The position numbers and the translations under genes were made by a program. The notes beneath the pieces were generated by a model. The model made no database searches and was not told the origin of the DNA. It saw only the letters and a list, made by a program, of their open reading frames with translations. Source: Granulosicoccus sp045110475 (lineage in GTDB: Bacteria; Pseudomonadota; Gammaproteobacteria; Granulosicoccales; Granulosicoccaceae). From it: DNA of 64,000 bases. Location: positions 18,529 through 82,528 of the forward strand of contig JBGCGC010000043.1 in assembly GCA_045110475.1 (NCBI GenBank). The letters run 5' to 3'. Shown piece after piece: positions 18,555 to 27,223 of this stretch. How positions within the stretch are numbered: position 1 is the first letter of the stretch; the number at the start of each line of letters is the position of its first letter.

Positions 18555-19155
18555 CAAGTATTTAGTTCCGCGAATTAAGCCCTTGTTGAGGCGTGGTGCA
18601 ACAACGTTGCAGCGCACGGGTGTCAGTGCCAATCAAGTCACCATCGCCGGGTTTGTACTGGGCATGCTTTGTATTCCCTCGATGGCTGCAGGGCAAGCGT
18701 TGCTCGCTTTTGCGTTTCTGGTTGCCAACCGGATTGCTGATGGGCTTGATGGTGAACTGGCGCGTCTTAACTCACCATCGGATGCTGGCAGTTTTCTTGA
18801 CATTACGCTTGATTTTATTTTTTACGCGACTTTTCCGTTGGGTTTCGCATTGTACGACCCGGCTCAGAATGCGCTTCCCGCAGCGTTCCTGATTGCCAGT
18901 TTTGTTGGTACTGGTGCAAGCTTTCTGGCGTTTTCAGCGCATGCCGAAAAGCGTGCCATAAAGAGTCAGGACTTTGCCTATAAGAGCCTCTATTATCTCG
19001 ACGGATTGGCAGAGGGGACGGAGACAATCATCATCTTTGCCATGATGTGTCTGTTACCTTCCGAATTTGTCATCCTCGCGTGGGTATTTGCCTCCATTTG
19101 CTTAGCGACAACCGTCAACAGAGTGTATTGTGGTTATCGCACGCTGAGGAGATAG
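18547..19155 (+). CDS. ynjF: CDP-alcohol phosphatidyltransferase family protein, YnjF-like
   Basis: A 202-residue inner-membrane enzyme from the ATG at 18547. The full CDP-alcohol phosphotransferase signature D-x2-D-G-x2-A-R-x8-G-x3-D-x3-D is present: DGLDGELAR, eight residues, then GSFLDITLD. About five or six membrane segments surround it. Enzymes of this fold move a phospho-alcohol from a CDP-linked donor to an acceptor alcohol; the YnjF acceptor is unknown to me. The overlap with ynjD is notable because the same pairing occurs in E. coli, which suggests a link between import and a membrane-lipid or phospho-alcohol step (inference). Confidence 0.88.
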   Translation: MLDKYLVPRIKPLLRRGATTLQRTGVSANQVTIAGFVLGMLCIPSMAAGQALLAFAFLVANRIADGLDGELARLNSPSDAGSFLDITLDFIFYATFPLGFALYDPAQNALPAAFLIASFVGTGASFLAFSAHAEKRAIKSQDFAYKSLYYLDGLAEGTETIIIFAMMCLLPSEFVILAWVFASICLATTVNRVYCGYRTLRR

Positions 19156-19312
19156 CCTGGATTATTCGTGAATGATCAAGGGCGAAGGCCTCGGCTTTTT
19201 TGTACACGAGCTTGAGCAGGCAGTCAGGTCTTTCCTGTCGCACTATGTCAAGCCCGATTCGGGAACCCGAGATGCTTATGTATCTGTTTGTTGGCCCCAC
19301 ATTGCTTTTCTG

Positions 19313-19942
19313 ATGTCCGGTGGAATGTATCAGTTTGCCGGCTGCCTGATTTGCCTGTCGTTTCTGGCTGGCTGTGGCAGTGGTGAAAGCGATGTCTCGC
19401 AGCCCGTCAGTGATGATCAGCCAAAAATCATTATTGGCAACAACGGACCTGAAGGCGATAGCGGTCTGAGTGTAGGTAACCTTCGATACCCGCTGGATTC
19501 AGCGCTTGGCGATATCTGGGGAGCCACAGGTGGTCATTTCCAGATAGATTTCACTTTTACCAACGGTAACTTTACGCTCGACACCATCGTGCGAGACGGT
19601 CAGAGTCATCGCGTGTTGGTTCCAGCGTTGGCGTCAGCCGTTTTCCGTGCAGAGATGTTCAGTGTGGGAAATCAGTTTGACTATGGCAGTTACGCGTTTG
19701 TATCTGCCGACGATACCAACAGTATATCCAGTGGCGTCGGCTATTTTACTCGTGCCTATGTTGGTGTCGATGTCGATCAGAATGGAAGGGTATCCGAATC
19801 TGAGAAGATAAACGTTGTTGCTGGATCCATCGAGTTTGCGGGAGCCGTTCCGGATATTTCACTGAATTTTTCGGTAACGCTCGACGATGGTCAGTATGTA
19901 ACGGGCCACTATTCAGGTTTATTCGATTTTACGAGGCGCTGA
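19313..19942 (+). CDS. hypothetical lipoprotein
   Basis: From the ATG at 19313 (or 19325) the product is ~209 residues with a lipoprotein signal: CLICLSFLAGC is a good lipobox, and acylation would be on that Cys. The mature part starts GSGESDVSQPVSDD, a flexible acidic linker, followed by a beta-rich domain (FQIDFTFTNGNFTLDTIV; DISLNFSVTLDDGQYVTGHYSGLF). DVDQNGRVSESE looks like a single calcium-loop-like segment. I recognise no family. It stands alone after the ynj cluster and converges on the RND genes across a hairpin. Confidence 0.65.
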   Translation: MSGGMYQFAGCLICLSFLAGCGSGESDVSQPVSDDQPKIIIGNNGPEGDSGLSVGNLRYPLDSALGDIWGATGGHFQIDFTFTNGNFTLDTIVRDGQSHRVLVPALASAVFRAEMFSVGNQFDYGSYAFVSADDTNSISSGVGYFTRAYVGVDVDQNGRVSESEKINVVAGSIEFAGAVPDISLNFSVTLDDGQYVTGHYSGLFDFTRR

Positions 19943-19953
19943 AATGACCCGTA

Positions 19954-19978
19954 TCAGGCCCGAATCGTTCAGGCCTGA
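19954..19978. terminator. intergenic hairpin between convergent genes
   Basis: TCAGGCC (19954-19960) pairs with GGCCTGA (19972-19978) across an 11-base loop, between the lipoprotein stop at 19942 and the RND stop at 19991. A T-rich stretch (tattctttt) follows on the plus strand about ten bases on. It may act as a weak terminator, possibly in both directions. Confidence 0.4.
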
Positions 19979-19990
19979 AGCTGTATTCTT

Positions 19991-22900
19991 TTAGGTCTGA
20001 TCGCGGCGCATGGCTGCCGGGACGCTCTGACTGATTCGCCCATCAACACTCTGGGTCGCACCCCCACGCTTGAGAACAGGAATACTGTCCGTGTCGGGTG
20101 ACACTGCCTTTGCGCGGCTGTAGCTTTGGCTCAAACCTTCGTGTAAGGCATCGTCCTCCTCCGGAAGCTCTTCAAGAGTGCCATGTAGATCACGCGCTAT
20201 AAGCATGTAGACCGAGGGGATGACAAACAGCGTGAACATCGTGCCGATTGCCATACCACCAACCAGTACCAGGCCGATGGAATTTCGCGCTTCAGCCCCA
20301 GGGCCACTGACCAGCACGAGCGGAAAATGACCAGCTACAGTTGCAAAGGTTGTCATGAGAATTGGCCGAAAGCGAGTGGTTGATGCTGACTTTATCGCCG
20401 CAAGCTTGGTTAGACCTCGTAGTTGCATCTGTTTGGCAAACTCAACCACCAATATGCCGTTCTTGGCAACGAGTCCGATTAGCGTTACCAGACCGACCTG
20501 AGAGTAGATGTTCAGTGTCGTGGTGAAGCTGTTGGTCCAATGAGGCAGCTCGGGGTTGGGCATGCGCAGAAACGTGAAGATCAGCGCACCGAACATGGCT
20601 AGAGGAACTGAGCCTGCCAGAATCACCATAGGGTCGCGAAAACTGTTGAACTGTGCAGCAAGTGTCAGGTAGATCAGAATGACGGCCAACGCGAACGCCG
20701 GTAGAAACTTGTTGCCCTCGAGACGCAGCTGGCGTGATTCGCCCGTGTAGTCGAGCGAATAACCGGAAGGCAAAATCTGTTCGGCCTGCTCTTCCAGAAA
20801 GGTCAGTGCCTCATCAAGCGGGACAATCGACACGCCACTGAGCTTGACCGCATTGAGTTGCTGAAAACGATTCAGCTCGCGCGGTACCGTGGTGTTTTCC
20901 AGAGAGGCGATTGAGCCAAGCTGAATCATCTCGCCTTGCGGCCCGGTGACGTAAATTTCATTCAACTGATCCGGATTAAGTCGTTCAGACCGCAGGGCCT
21001 GAGGAATGACGGTGTAGCTCCGGCCTTCGATGTTGAATCTGTTAACAAATCCACCGCCAAGTAATGTGCCTATATCCGCACCGACCTGTTGCATCGTCAG
21101 TCCCATATCTGCCACGCGCTCTCGGTCAAAGACTATTCGCGACTGGGCCTTGTCTATCTTGGTGTCGATGATGGGCGGAAAGGCAAACTTGCCGGATGTC
21201 ATGGCTGCAAACTGCAACTGGTTGGCAAACTCAAGAATGTCTTCGGGTTCTGCGGTTGATGCGATAACGACTTCGACGGGAAAGTCACCGCCTCCGGGGA
21301 GTGCTGGTGGCGTAACTGGAAACATGCTGATGCCGGCGATGTCGTTCAACTTTCCCGCGATTTCCGGCTTGATGTCGAACACCGAGCGTTCGCGCTCTGA
21401 CCAGTCCTTGAGCAACATGCCGCCGAAACCCGATGACGGAAAAACCAGCTGGAAAGTAAATGATGTTTCGTCGACGCTATTAAATGCCTCATCTGCCTGA
21501 ACCGCGTAACGCGAAGCGGTTTCAATCGTCGCGTTTCCTGATCCGTTGACGATTCCGAAAATGATTCCCTGATCTTCGGTGGGTGCCAGTTCCTTGGCCG
21601 ACATGATGAACATGGGTACGCAAAGCAGCGTAATTACGAACCACACGATATAAACCGCTGGACGTGCTACCAAGGTGCCGTTCAGGAGGTTTGAATACCT
21701 GTTTTTCAGGGAATTAAATGCACTGTTGACTTTCTTCTGAAAGCCTTTCTCTGAATCACCCTCGCGCAGCAAGGAAGCTGACATCATCGGCGACAAGGTT
21801 AATGCGACGATACCCGAGATGGTGACTGCACCTGCCAGAGTAAACGCAAATTCGCGAAACAGCGATCCGGTCAGTCCGCCTTGAAGTCCGATAGGCAGGT
21901 ACACGGCAACCAGGGTGGCTGTCATGGCGATAACCGGCCCGACGAGTTCACGAGCACCCAGCAGTGCTGCATCGATTCTCGATTTGCCTTCGCTGATATG
22001 TCGTTCGACATTTTCCACAACGACGATTGCATCATCCACAACCAAACCTACGGACAGGACGATGGCCAGAAGGGTAAGCAGGTTGACACTGAAGCCGAAC
22101 ATCTGCATGAGGAAAACGGCACCAATCAAAGAGATCGGGATGGCCATGATGGGGACGATTACTGAACGCAACGAACCCATGAACAGGAAGATCACCAGCA
22201 TGACGATGATCAGGGTTTCCACCAGCGTTGTGCTTACCTCACGTATGGAGCTGGCGATGTATTCTGATGCATCATAGGCGACGTCCGCTGACATCCCTTT
22301 TGGTAGTGTGCTTTTGATATCGTCGAGTTCTTCGCGAACCCCGGAAATCACGTCAAGCGTATTGGCATTGGGTTGTGGCCAGATTCCCATAAAGATGGCA
22401 TCGTTGCCGTTGTACCGCACCTCCACGTCCGTGAAATCTGCGCCCAGTTCGACTTTCCCGATGTCGCGGATACGAATAACCGCTCCGTCCTGTGAGTGCA
22501 CGACAAGGTTTTCAAATTCCTCGACGGTGGAAATATCGGTGTTGGCGGCAAGATTGACTTCGATCTGCGCACCTTTCGTCTTGCCGAGTGCAGCCAGATA
22601 GTTGTTAGCGCCCAATGCCTGTCTAACCTGTATCGGTGTCACGCCGTGTGCTGCCAGAAGCTGGGTATCGAGCCAGACACGCATGGCAAAGTTGCGACCT
22701 CCCAGTATCTCGGCACGCTGTACACCATCACGCGCTGACAGCCGGGGCTGAACAACCCTGGTAAGAAAATCGGTGACCTGATTAGGCTCCAGAATGTCGG
22801 ACGTGAAGCTCAGATAGGCTGCTGCGACTGTGCTGTCAGCAGACTCAACGTTGATAATCGGTATCTCGGCCTCTGGTGGCAAGTCGCCGCGTACCTGATT

Positions 22901-23236
22901 GACTTTCGAGCTGATTTCGGACAAGGCCTTGATCGGGTCGTAGTTAAGCTCAAGGCGCACCGTGACAACCGATAGCCCTTGCTGGCTACTGGAAGAGACG
23001 TAGGCCACACCATCAGCGCCTGAGACAGCACGTTCGAGAGGCGTGGTTATGAATCCCCGAACCAGTTGCGCGCTTGCGCCAATGTAAGCTGTGTTAACGG
23101 TGACAACCGAGTTGTCGTTGCGCGGATACTGACGAACACTGAGGTCGCTGATCGCCTGTATCCCGGCAATGAGAATAAGCAGGCTGACAACGATGGCCAG
23201 AACCGGCCGCTTTACAAATAGGTCTGTGAAACGCAT
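19991..23236 (-). CDS. RND multidrug efflux permease (HAE1/AcrB-like)
   Basis: A 1081-residue inner-membrane proton-driven pump, normal length for HAE1 RND proteins. It starts MRFTDLFVKRPVLAIVVSLL, with the usual FxxRP motif, and holds the TM4 proton-relay pattern VVDDAIVVVENVERH. Two large periplasmic domains and the repeated TM halves are visible. The C-terminal tail after the last TM is long and polar (EELPEEDDALHEGLSQSYS). It works with the adaptor encoded just upstream (10-base gap). No outer-membrane factor gene is present, so it must borrow a TolC-like channel from elsewhere. Confidence 0.93.
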   Translation of the reverse strand: MRFTDLFVKRPVLAIVVSLLILIAGIQAISDLSVRQYPRNDNSVVTVNTAYIGASAQLVRGFITTPLERAVSGADGVAYVSSSSQQGLSVVTVRLELNYDPIKALSEISSKVNQVRGDLPPEAEIPIINVESADSTVAAAYLSFTSDILEPNQVTDFLTRVVQPRLSARDGVQRAEILGGRNFAMRVWLDTQLLAAHGVTPIQVRQALGANNYLAALGKTKGAQIEVNLAANTDISTVEEFENLVVHSQDGAVIRIRDIGKVELGADFTDVEVRYNGNDAIFMGIWPQPNANTLDVISGVREELDDIKSTLPKGMSADVAYDASEYIASSIREVSTTLVETLIIVMLVIFLFMGSLRSVIVPIMAIPISLIGAVFLMQMFGFSVNLLTLLAIVLSVGLVVDDAIVVVENVERHISEGKSRIDAALLGARELVGPVIAMTATLVAVYLPIGLQGGLTGSLFREFAFTLAGAVTISGIVALTLSPMMSASLLREGDSEKGFQKKVNSAFNSLKNRYSNLLNGTLVARPAVYIVWFVITLLCVPMFIMSAKELAPTEDQGIIFGIVNGSGNATIETASRYAVQADEAFNSVDETSFTFQLVFPSSGFGGMLLKDWSERERSVFDIKPEIAGKLNDIAGISMFPVTPPALPGGGDFPVEVVIASTAEPEDILEFANQLQFAAMTSGKFAFPPIIDTKIDKAQSRIVFDRERVADMGLTMQQVGADIGTLLGGGFVNRFNIEGRSYTVIPQALRSERLNPDQLNEIYVTGPQGEMIQLGSIASLENTTVPRELNRFQQLNAVKLSGVSIVPLDEALTFLEEQAEQILPSGYSLDYTGESRQLRLEGNKFLPAFALAVILIYLTLAAQFNSFRDPMVILAGSVPLAMFGALIFTFLRMPNPELPHWTNSFTTTLNIYSQVGLVTLIGLVAKNGILVVEFAKQMQLRGLTKLAAIKSASTTRFRPILMTTFATVAGHFPLVLVSGPGAEARNSIGLVLVGGMAIGTMFTLFVIPSVYMLIARDLHGTLEELPEEDDALHEGLSQSYSRAKAVSPDTDSIPVLKRGGATQSVDGRISQSVPAAMRRDQT

Positions 23237-23246
23237 GACGTATCCC

Positions 23247-24377
23247 TTACGCGTTGTCTGGTTGCGGGGTCGTGCTTGGCTCGGAGTTACCGTCGGTGAT
23301 CTTCACGGTTGCTCCGTTGCGCAGTTTGAATACGCCTTCATTTGCTACGGTGTCACCATCTTCGAGCCCTTTGGTAATTTCGACGAAATCGCCGCGACGT
23401 TCACCCAGCTGCACGAATTGCTGACGTGCAATTAGCTGCTCCTCTTCGTTGTTTTCCAGTACAAATACTGAATCACCATAGGTGGCGAAACTGATGGCGG
23501 TTAGCGGTACCATCAGAACCGGTTTTACGTCAGGTAATACGACCTCGACACTGGCAAACATGCCTGGCAGCAGGGCCGGAACGTTTTCGCCGTTGTCTGC
23601 CTTGACATCAAGGGTGGCCTGCACGCGTACGGTGCGTGTGGCTGAGTCTATTTCGGTATTGATTGCCGTGATTGTGCCTTGAAAGACACGATCGGCTACG
23701 GCGTTTGATGTGACTCGAACCTGAAGTCCCGAGGTGACCTGAGCCAGTGCGCGCTGCGGCAGCGAGAAATTGACCCGCATGGGATCAAAGGCCTGCAGCG
23801 ACACGATAGGAACCCCCTGAGATAAATCCTGACCGATATCGGCTAGCCGCAATCCGAGTCTGCCGTCAAACGGTGCGGTAATCTTTTTCTTGGTCATCGA
23901 CGACATGATGCTATCGACCTGTGCCTGAGCCGCCGATGCTTGCGAACGTGCCGAGTCGAATTCGGAGCGAGACACCACGCGGCTGCGCCACAGACGCGAG
24001 ACTCGGTCCAGATTGCTTTGTGCAAGCACCAGGCTGGATTCTGCGGCGTTTAATTCCGCGTTCTCGGTACTTGTTTCCTGTTCCAGCAAGAGATCACCTG
24101 CCGAGACCAGCTCACCGCCGTCAAAGTAGAGACGCGTCACACGACCGGGCAGGTCAGCGGTTATCACAACACCCTGAGAAGCTTCAAGCGTGCCGATCGC
24201 ATTCATTGTGGTTTCCCATTCTGCTCTTTGGACTTCGATGGCAGTTACTGCGGACGGCGGCGGTCCTCCCGCTTCGCCAGCTGCTATCAAATCCTTGATT
24301 TGAAGGGCCTTGACGCCCCCCAGAGCTCCAACAGTGATCAACAGCCCGAATATGGCGATAGCGATTTTCTTTATCAT
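23247..24377 (-). CDS. RND efflux periplasmic adaptor (membrane fusion protein)
   Basis: A 376-residue adaptor. An N-terminal membrane anchor (IAIAIFGLLITVGALGG) precedes a biotinyl-lipoyl half (VITADLPGRVTRLYFDGGEL), a helical hairpin (AELNAAESSLVLAQSNLDRV to ASAAQAQVDSIMSSM), the second lipoyl half (KITAPFDGRLGLRLADIGQ) and beta-barrel domains. An acidic tail (ITDGNSEPSTTPQPDNA) ends the chain. There is no lipobox, so it is anchored by its N-terminal helix. It bridges the RND pump to an outer-membrane channel and is first in the two-gene operon. Confidence 0.92.
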   Translation of the reverse strand: MIKKIAIAIFGLLITVGALGGVKALQIKDLIAAGEAGGPPPSAVTAIEVQRAEWETTMNAIGTLEASQGVVITADLPGRVTRLYFDGGELVSAGDLLLEQETSTENAELNAAESSLVLAQSNLDRVSRLWRSRVVSRSEFDSARSQASAAQAQVDSIMSSMTKKKITAPFDGRLGLRLADIGQDLSQGVPIVSLQAFDPMRVNFSLPQRALAQVTSGLQVRVTSNAVADRVFQGTITAINTEIDSATRTVRVQATLDVKADNGENVPALLPGMFASVEVVLPDVKPVLMVPLTAISFATYGDSVFVLENNEEEQLIARQQFVQLGERRGDFVEITKGLEDGDTVANEGVFKLRNGATVKITDGNSEPSTTPQPDNA

Positions 24378-24554
24378 GTGCGGGTACAGCCCTTGTAGTC
24401 ATTGATCCACCCCGCTGGGCGGAAACTCATTAACTAGTTTACGTGGAAAGCGGGGATTTTAGACCCGTTCTGTCGGATAGCTTATGTTCATCAATTGACA
24501 ACAAACGCCCTCGCTTTGCGTTGCCTCGGATACTCCCGAGACGGACGCCTGATG

Positions 24555-25352
24555 CTATCCCGGCGTACTCAGGTACGGCATAAGGCTATCAAGCGTCTGA
24601 TTAATAATAGCCGCTCGTCGGGATTTCTCTGATTCTTCCGTGTCTTCAATGCCACAAGCTGCCTCGCAAAGCCAGTTGGTAGGCGACTCGAAATCACAAT
24701 GGCTGGCACCTGAGATTCTGTCCAGTCGGGATACGAACGCTTGCGGACGAGCGGTAAATAATGCATCGCCGTTGCTGTTTGCGTTGCAGCTTGAAGGTGG
24801 TCCTGCCAGCCCGATCAGTGGTATTTGCAGGTTCGCGATAGCGGTTTTCCCCTGATCCGCCTGGTCGACCAGGTCCAGTGCCAGGATGGCTCGTGTGGTT
24901 TCGCTGGATGCCAACACTGCAGCCAGAGCACCGGCCGAAAACCCGGCATAGATAACGTCTCCGGCAATATTCAGCATGTTCGCCAGATCGCGCATATCCT
25001 GAGCATTACGCTGATGGTGACCATTCCACGGGCGCATATTACAAAAATCCAGAGTCACTACCTGTATTCCCTGATTAGCTATCGCTCGACTCAGGCCCAC
25101 CATATTGTCCTGATCGCGCAGGAACCCGTGACCGAGAACCACGCTGGTGCGGGTGATGGGTGCATCAGGCTGGAAAACCCGATACTGATACTGACAGCCG
25201 GATGCTGAATAGCGCATCTGCTCCAATAGCTGGTATTTGTCGTCATCGGCACGTGGACTGGCAACCGAGATGCCCCCGCCCAGTGAAAGGCAGCCGCCGA
25301 GAAGCAGGACTGGAGGCAGACAGATCAGTAGTCGGATGGCGAAACGATGCAT
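24555..25352 (-). CDS. alpha/beta-hydrolase lipoprotein
   Basis: From the ATG at 25352 this is a 265-residue protein with a lipoprotein signal (LICLPPVLLLGGC). The mature part is an alpha/beta hydrolase: oxyanion-side VVLGHGFLRDQ, nucleophile elbow GFSAGALAA, a likely acid in LALDLVDQAD and a late histidine in GASHCDFESPTNWLC. Several paired cysteines (CQYQY, CNMRP, CNANS, CDFES, CEAACG) suggest disulfides in the periplasm. The shape recalls chlorophyllase/dienelactone-type esterases, but the substrate cannot be read from sequence. It is divergent from the dehydratase gene at 25447. Confidence 0.72.
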   Translation of the reverse strand: MHRFAIRLLICLPPVLLLGGCLSLGGGISVASPRADDDKYQLLEQMRYSASGCQYQYRVFQPDAPITRTSVVLGHGFLRDQDNMVGLSRAIANQGIQVVTLDFCNMRPWNGHHQRNAQDMRDLANMLNIAGDVIYAGFSAGALAAVLASSETTRAILALDLVDQADQGKTAIANLQIPLIGLAGPPSSCNANSNGDALFTARPQAFVSRLDRISGASHCDFESPTNWLCEAACGIEDTEESEKSRRAAIINQTLDSLMPYLSTPG

Positions 25353-25446
25353 CTTCGGTTTTACGTTCAAAAGGGGCGATGGATGAGTGCTCGCAGCTTG
25401 TTTTATGATGCGCATTGAAATCTTTCACTGGAATGCCTGGATTGCC

Positions 25447-26442
25447 ATGATCAGCTCGACAACTTGTATAGAGGCACCGGATATTGACAGGATACGTGCG
25501 GTTGCGGATGCCATCAGCCCTCATGTCATCAGAACTGCCACGGTACCCTGGCCGGTGCCTTGCGATGTCGGTGGACCGGATATGGAACTGTTTATAAAGA
25601 TGGAGCTGTTACAGCGCACTGGCAGTTTCAAAGCGCGTGGTGCGATAAACGTCATTGCTCACGCCATGCGCGCAGAAACACAAGACGCGTTTCCCGGTGT
25701 TACAGCGTTCTCGGCAGGTAATCACGCGATAGCGACAGCCTATGCTGCCAACAGACTGGGGACCACAGCAAAAGTCGTCATGCCACGGACGGCCAACGCA
25801 TTTCGACGCGAACAGTGTGAAGCCTACGGTGCAGAAATTGTCTACGGAGACACCATCAGCGATCTGATCCGGATCGTTGGCCAGATTCAGGCCGAAGAAG
25901 ATCGCTATCTGGTTCACCCGTTCGAAGGGATTCACACCATAGAAGGCACGGCAACTGTCGGTATGGAGCTTTGCGATGACGTTGCAGCGCTGGATGCCGT
26001 GATCGTACCGGTGGGTGGTGGGGGTCTGATTGCTGGCATTGCGTGTGCCGTCAAGCAAATGCAACCCAACTGTGCAGTTATCGGTGTTGAGCCGCATGGC
26101 GCAAATGGCATGCAGCAATCGCTACGACAAAAGCAGCCCGTCGATGTGGTAGAAGTCGACACCATAGCTGATAGTCTGGGTGCTCCCATGCATGCTCCTG
26201 TGTCGTTTGGTGTGGTTAAGCGTTACGTCGACGAAATTGTGTGCGTGAGCGATCAACAGATGCAAAAGGGCATGCTGCAGATGTTTGCTCAAATGAAGCT
26301 TGCGGTCGAACCCGCCTGCGCTGCGTCAATTGCAGCATTGCAGGGTCCTTTGGCAGGACGAATGGCAGGGATGCGAGTTGCACTGATTGGGTGCGGAAGT
26401 AATATTGATCTCGCTACTTACCATCGCCTGAGCGCATCGTGA
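25447..26442 (+). CDS. PLP-dependent threonine/serine dehydratase family protein
   Basis: A 331-residue fold-type II PLP enzyme from the ATG at 25447. The Schiff-base lysine is in TGSFKARGA, the substrate loop is AFSAGNHAIA, and the phosphate-binding glycines are VPVGGGGLIAG. It resembles catabolic threonine dehydratases and serine racemases in lacking a C-terminal ACT regulatory domain. The SAGNHA motif fits dehydration of threonine or serine. A small unknown protein is translated from a GTG overlapping its stop (GTGA), which implies a shared role or shared dosage. Confidence 0.85.
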   Translation: MISSTTCIEAPDIDRIRAVADAISPHVIRTATVPWPVPCDVGGPDMELFIKMELLQRTGSFKARGAINVIAHAMRAETQDAFPGVTAFSAGNHAIATAYAANRLGTTAKVVMPRTANAFRREQCEAYGAEIVYGDTISDLIRIVGQIQAEEDRYLVHPFEGIHTIEGTATVGMELCDDVAALDAVIVPVGGGGLIAGIACAVKQMQPNCAVIGVEPHGANGMQQSLRQKQPVDVVEVDTIADSLGAPMHAPVSFGVVKRYVDEIVCVSDQQMQKGMLQMFAQMKLAVEPACAASIAALQGPLAGRMAGMRVALIGCGSNIDLATYHRLSAS

Positions 26443-26759
26443 CTGCTGAGCAACGCGTTATCCAGGTTCGGTTGTCCAGTCGCAATATGCATGAGTTCAG
26501 CGGTTTTTGTCTGGCGCGGGTGGTAGCACTCAATCACGATGATCGCGTCCGTCGGCAATTTGCAGTGTATTCCGACAATGTGGGATACGTCGCAGAACGT
26601 ATTGACGACGCCGGCACCATCGATGTGCGTTATTGGGGGGCGCTATGTTCCGATTCCCTGGCGCTATACGACTTTTTTGGAAACGAGCCACTGGCCAACT
26701 ATTTATACGGAAGCTTGCGTATTGACGTCCCCGGTTTAAAAGTTCTCCAGCTAACATAG
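26439..26759 (+). CDS. small hypothetical protein coupled to the dehydratase
   Basis: A 106-residue product with a GTG start at 26439 that overlaps the dehydratase stop by four bases. It has no signal peptide or membrane segment. The sequence is mixed alpha/beta with aromatic clusters late in the chain (DVRYWGALCSDSLALYDFFG, LANYLYGSLRI). I do not recognise the family. The tight overlap and uninterrupted frame support a real gene. Confidence 0.55.
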   Translation: MTAEQRVIQVRLSSRNMHEFSGFCLARVVALNHDDRVRRQFAVYSDNVGYVAERIDDAGTIDVRYWGALCSDSLALYDFFGNEPLANYLYGSLRIDVPGLKVLQLT

Positions 26760-26785
26760 CCAATCAGTGAGTCGCAGGTTATATA

Positions 26786-26808
26786 GCCTATATTTTAGAG
26801 TAATAGGC
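26786..26808 (+). terminator. candidate terminator after the dehydratase pair
   Basis: GCCTAT (26786-26791) pairs with ATAGGC (26803-26808) across an 11-base loop, followed by cTTTTg. The stem is short, so this is tentative. Confidence 0.35.
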
Positions 26809-26878
26809 CTTTTGCACGCTTGCCATGCCAGACACTGGGCGGTATATTCGGGCGAAGTGTTAAAAAAAGAGTGAGACC

Positions 26879-27163
26879 ATGAGAGCGTATCAAATCATGG
26901 GAATCATCGTTTGTTGTACGGCAGTATTTATGGGGGTAGTAAGATTGTTAACCATGCAAGGGGTCCATATTCTGATCGCCTTGCTAGGAGTTTATCTGTT
27001 TGCAGTGTGGAGCATGTTGTGCATGCAACGCAAGGCAAGAGAGCACTTCGAATCCAGGGAAGACGGTCGTAGCCGAAAGTATGATGCCGAGACGCTACGA
27101 CACCGTGCACGAGCGAGAGATTTCAGTCGGCCATCGAAGGCCACATCCTTGTTACACGAGTAG
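26879..27163 (+). CDS. small membrane protein of unknown function
   Basis: A 94-residue protein with two hydrophobic segments: residues ~7-24 (MGIIVCCTAVFMGVVRLL) and ~29-48 (HILIALLGVYLFAVWSMLCM). A highly basic, Arg-rich cytoplasmic tail follows (REDGRSRKYD, ETLRHRARARDFSR). The ATG at 26879 has an AAAGAGTGAGA ribosome-site region. It converges on the coiled-coil membrane protein at 27224. No family recognised. Confidence 0.55.
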   Translation: MRAYQIMGIIVCCTAVFMGVVRLLTMQGVHILIALLGVYLFAVWSMLCMQRKAREHFESREDGRSRKYDAETLRHRARARDFSRPSKATSLLHE

Positions 27164-27181
27164 CAAGCAATCTGTAATCCG

Positions 27182-27210
27182 GGCACTCTTCGGTTCCGCC
27201 GTCGAGTGCC
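27182..27210. terminator. hairpin between convergent genes
   Basis: GGCACTC (27182-27188) pairs with GAGTGCC (27204-27210). An outer pair GTAGCA (27160-27165)/TGCTAC (27222-27227) could extend it. It lies between two converging genes and is followed by tcaggtttctct, so a two-way terminator is plausible. Confidence 0.35.
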
Positions 27211-27223
27211 TCAGGTTTCTCTG

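Noticed and set aside
20030..23030. Plus-strand open frames inside the RND permease gene
   Set aside because: They are antisense to a clear 1081-residue RND protein and show low-complexity, unlike any family; treated as coding shadows.
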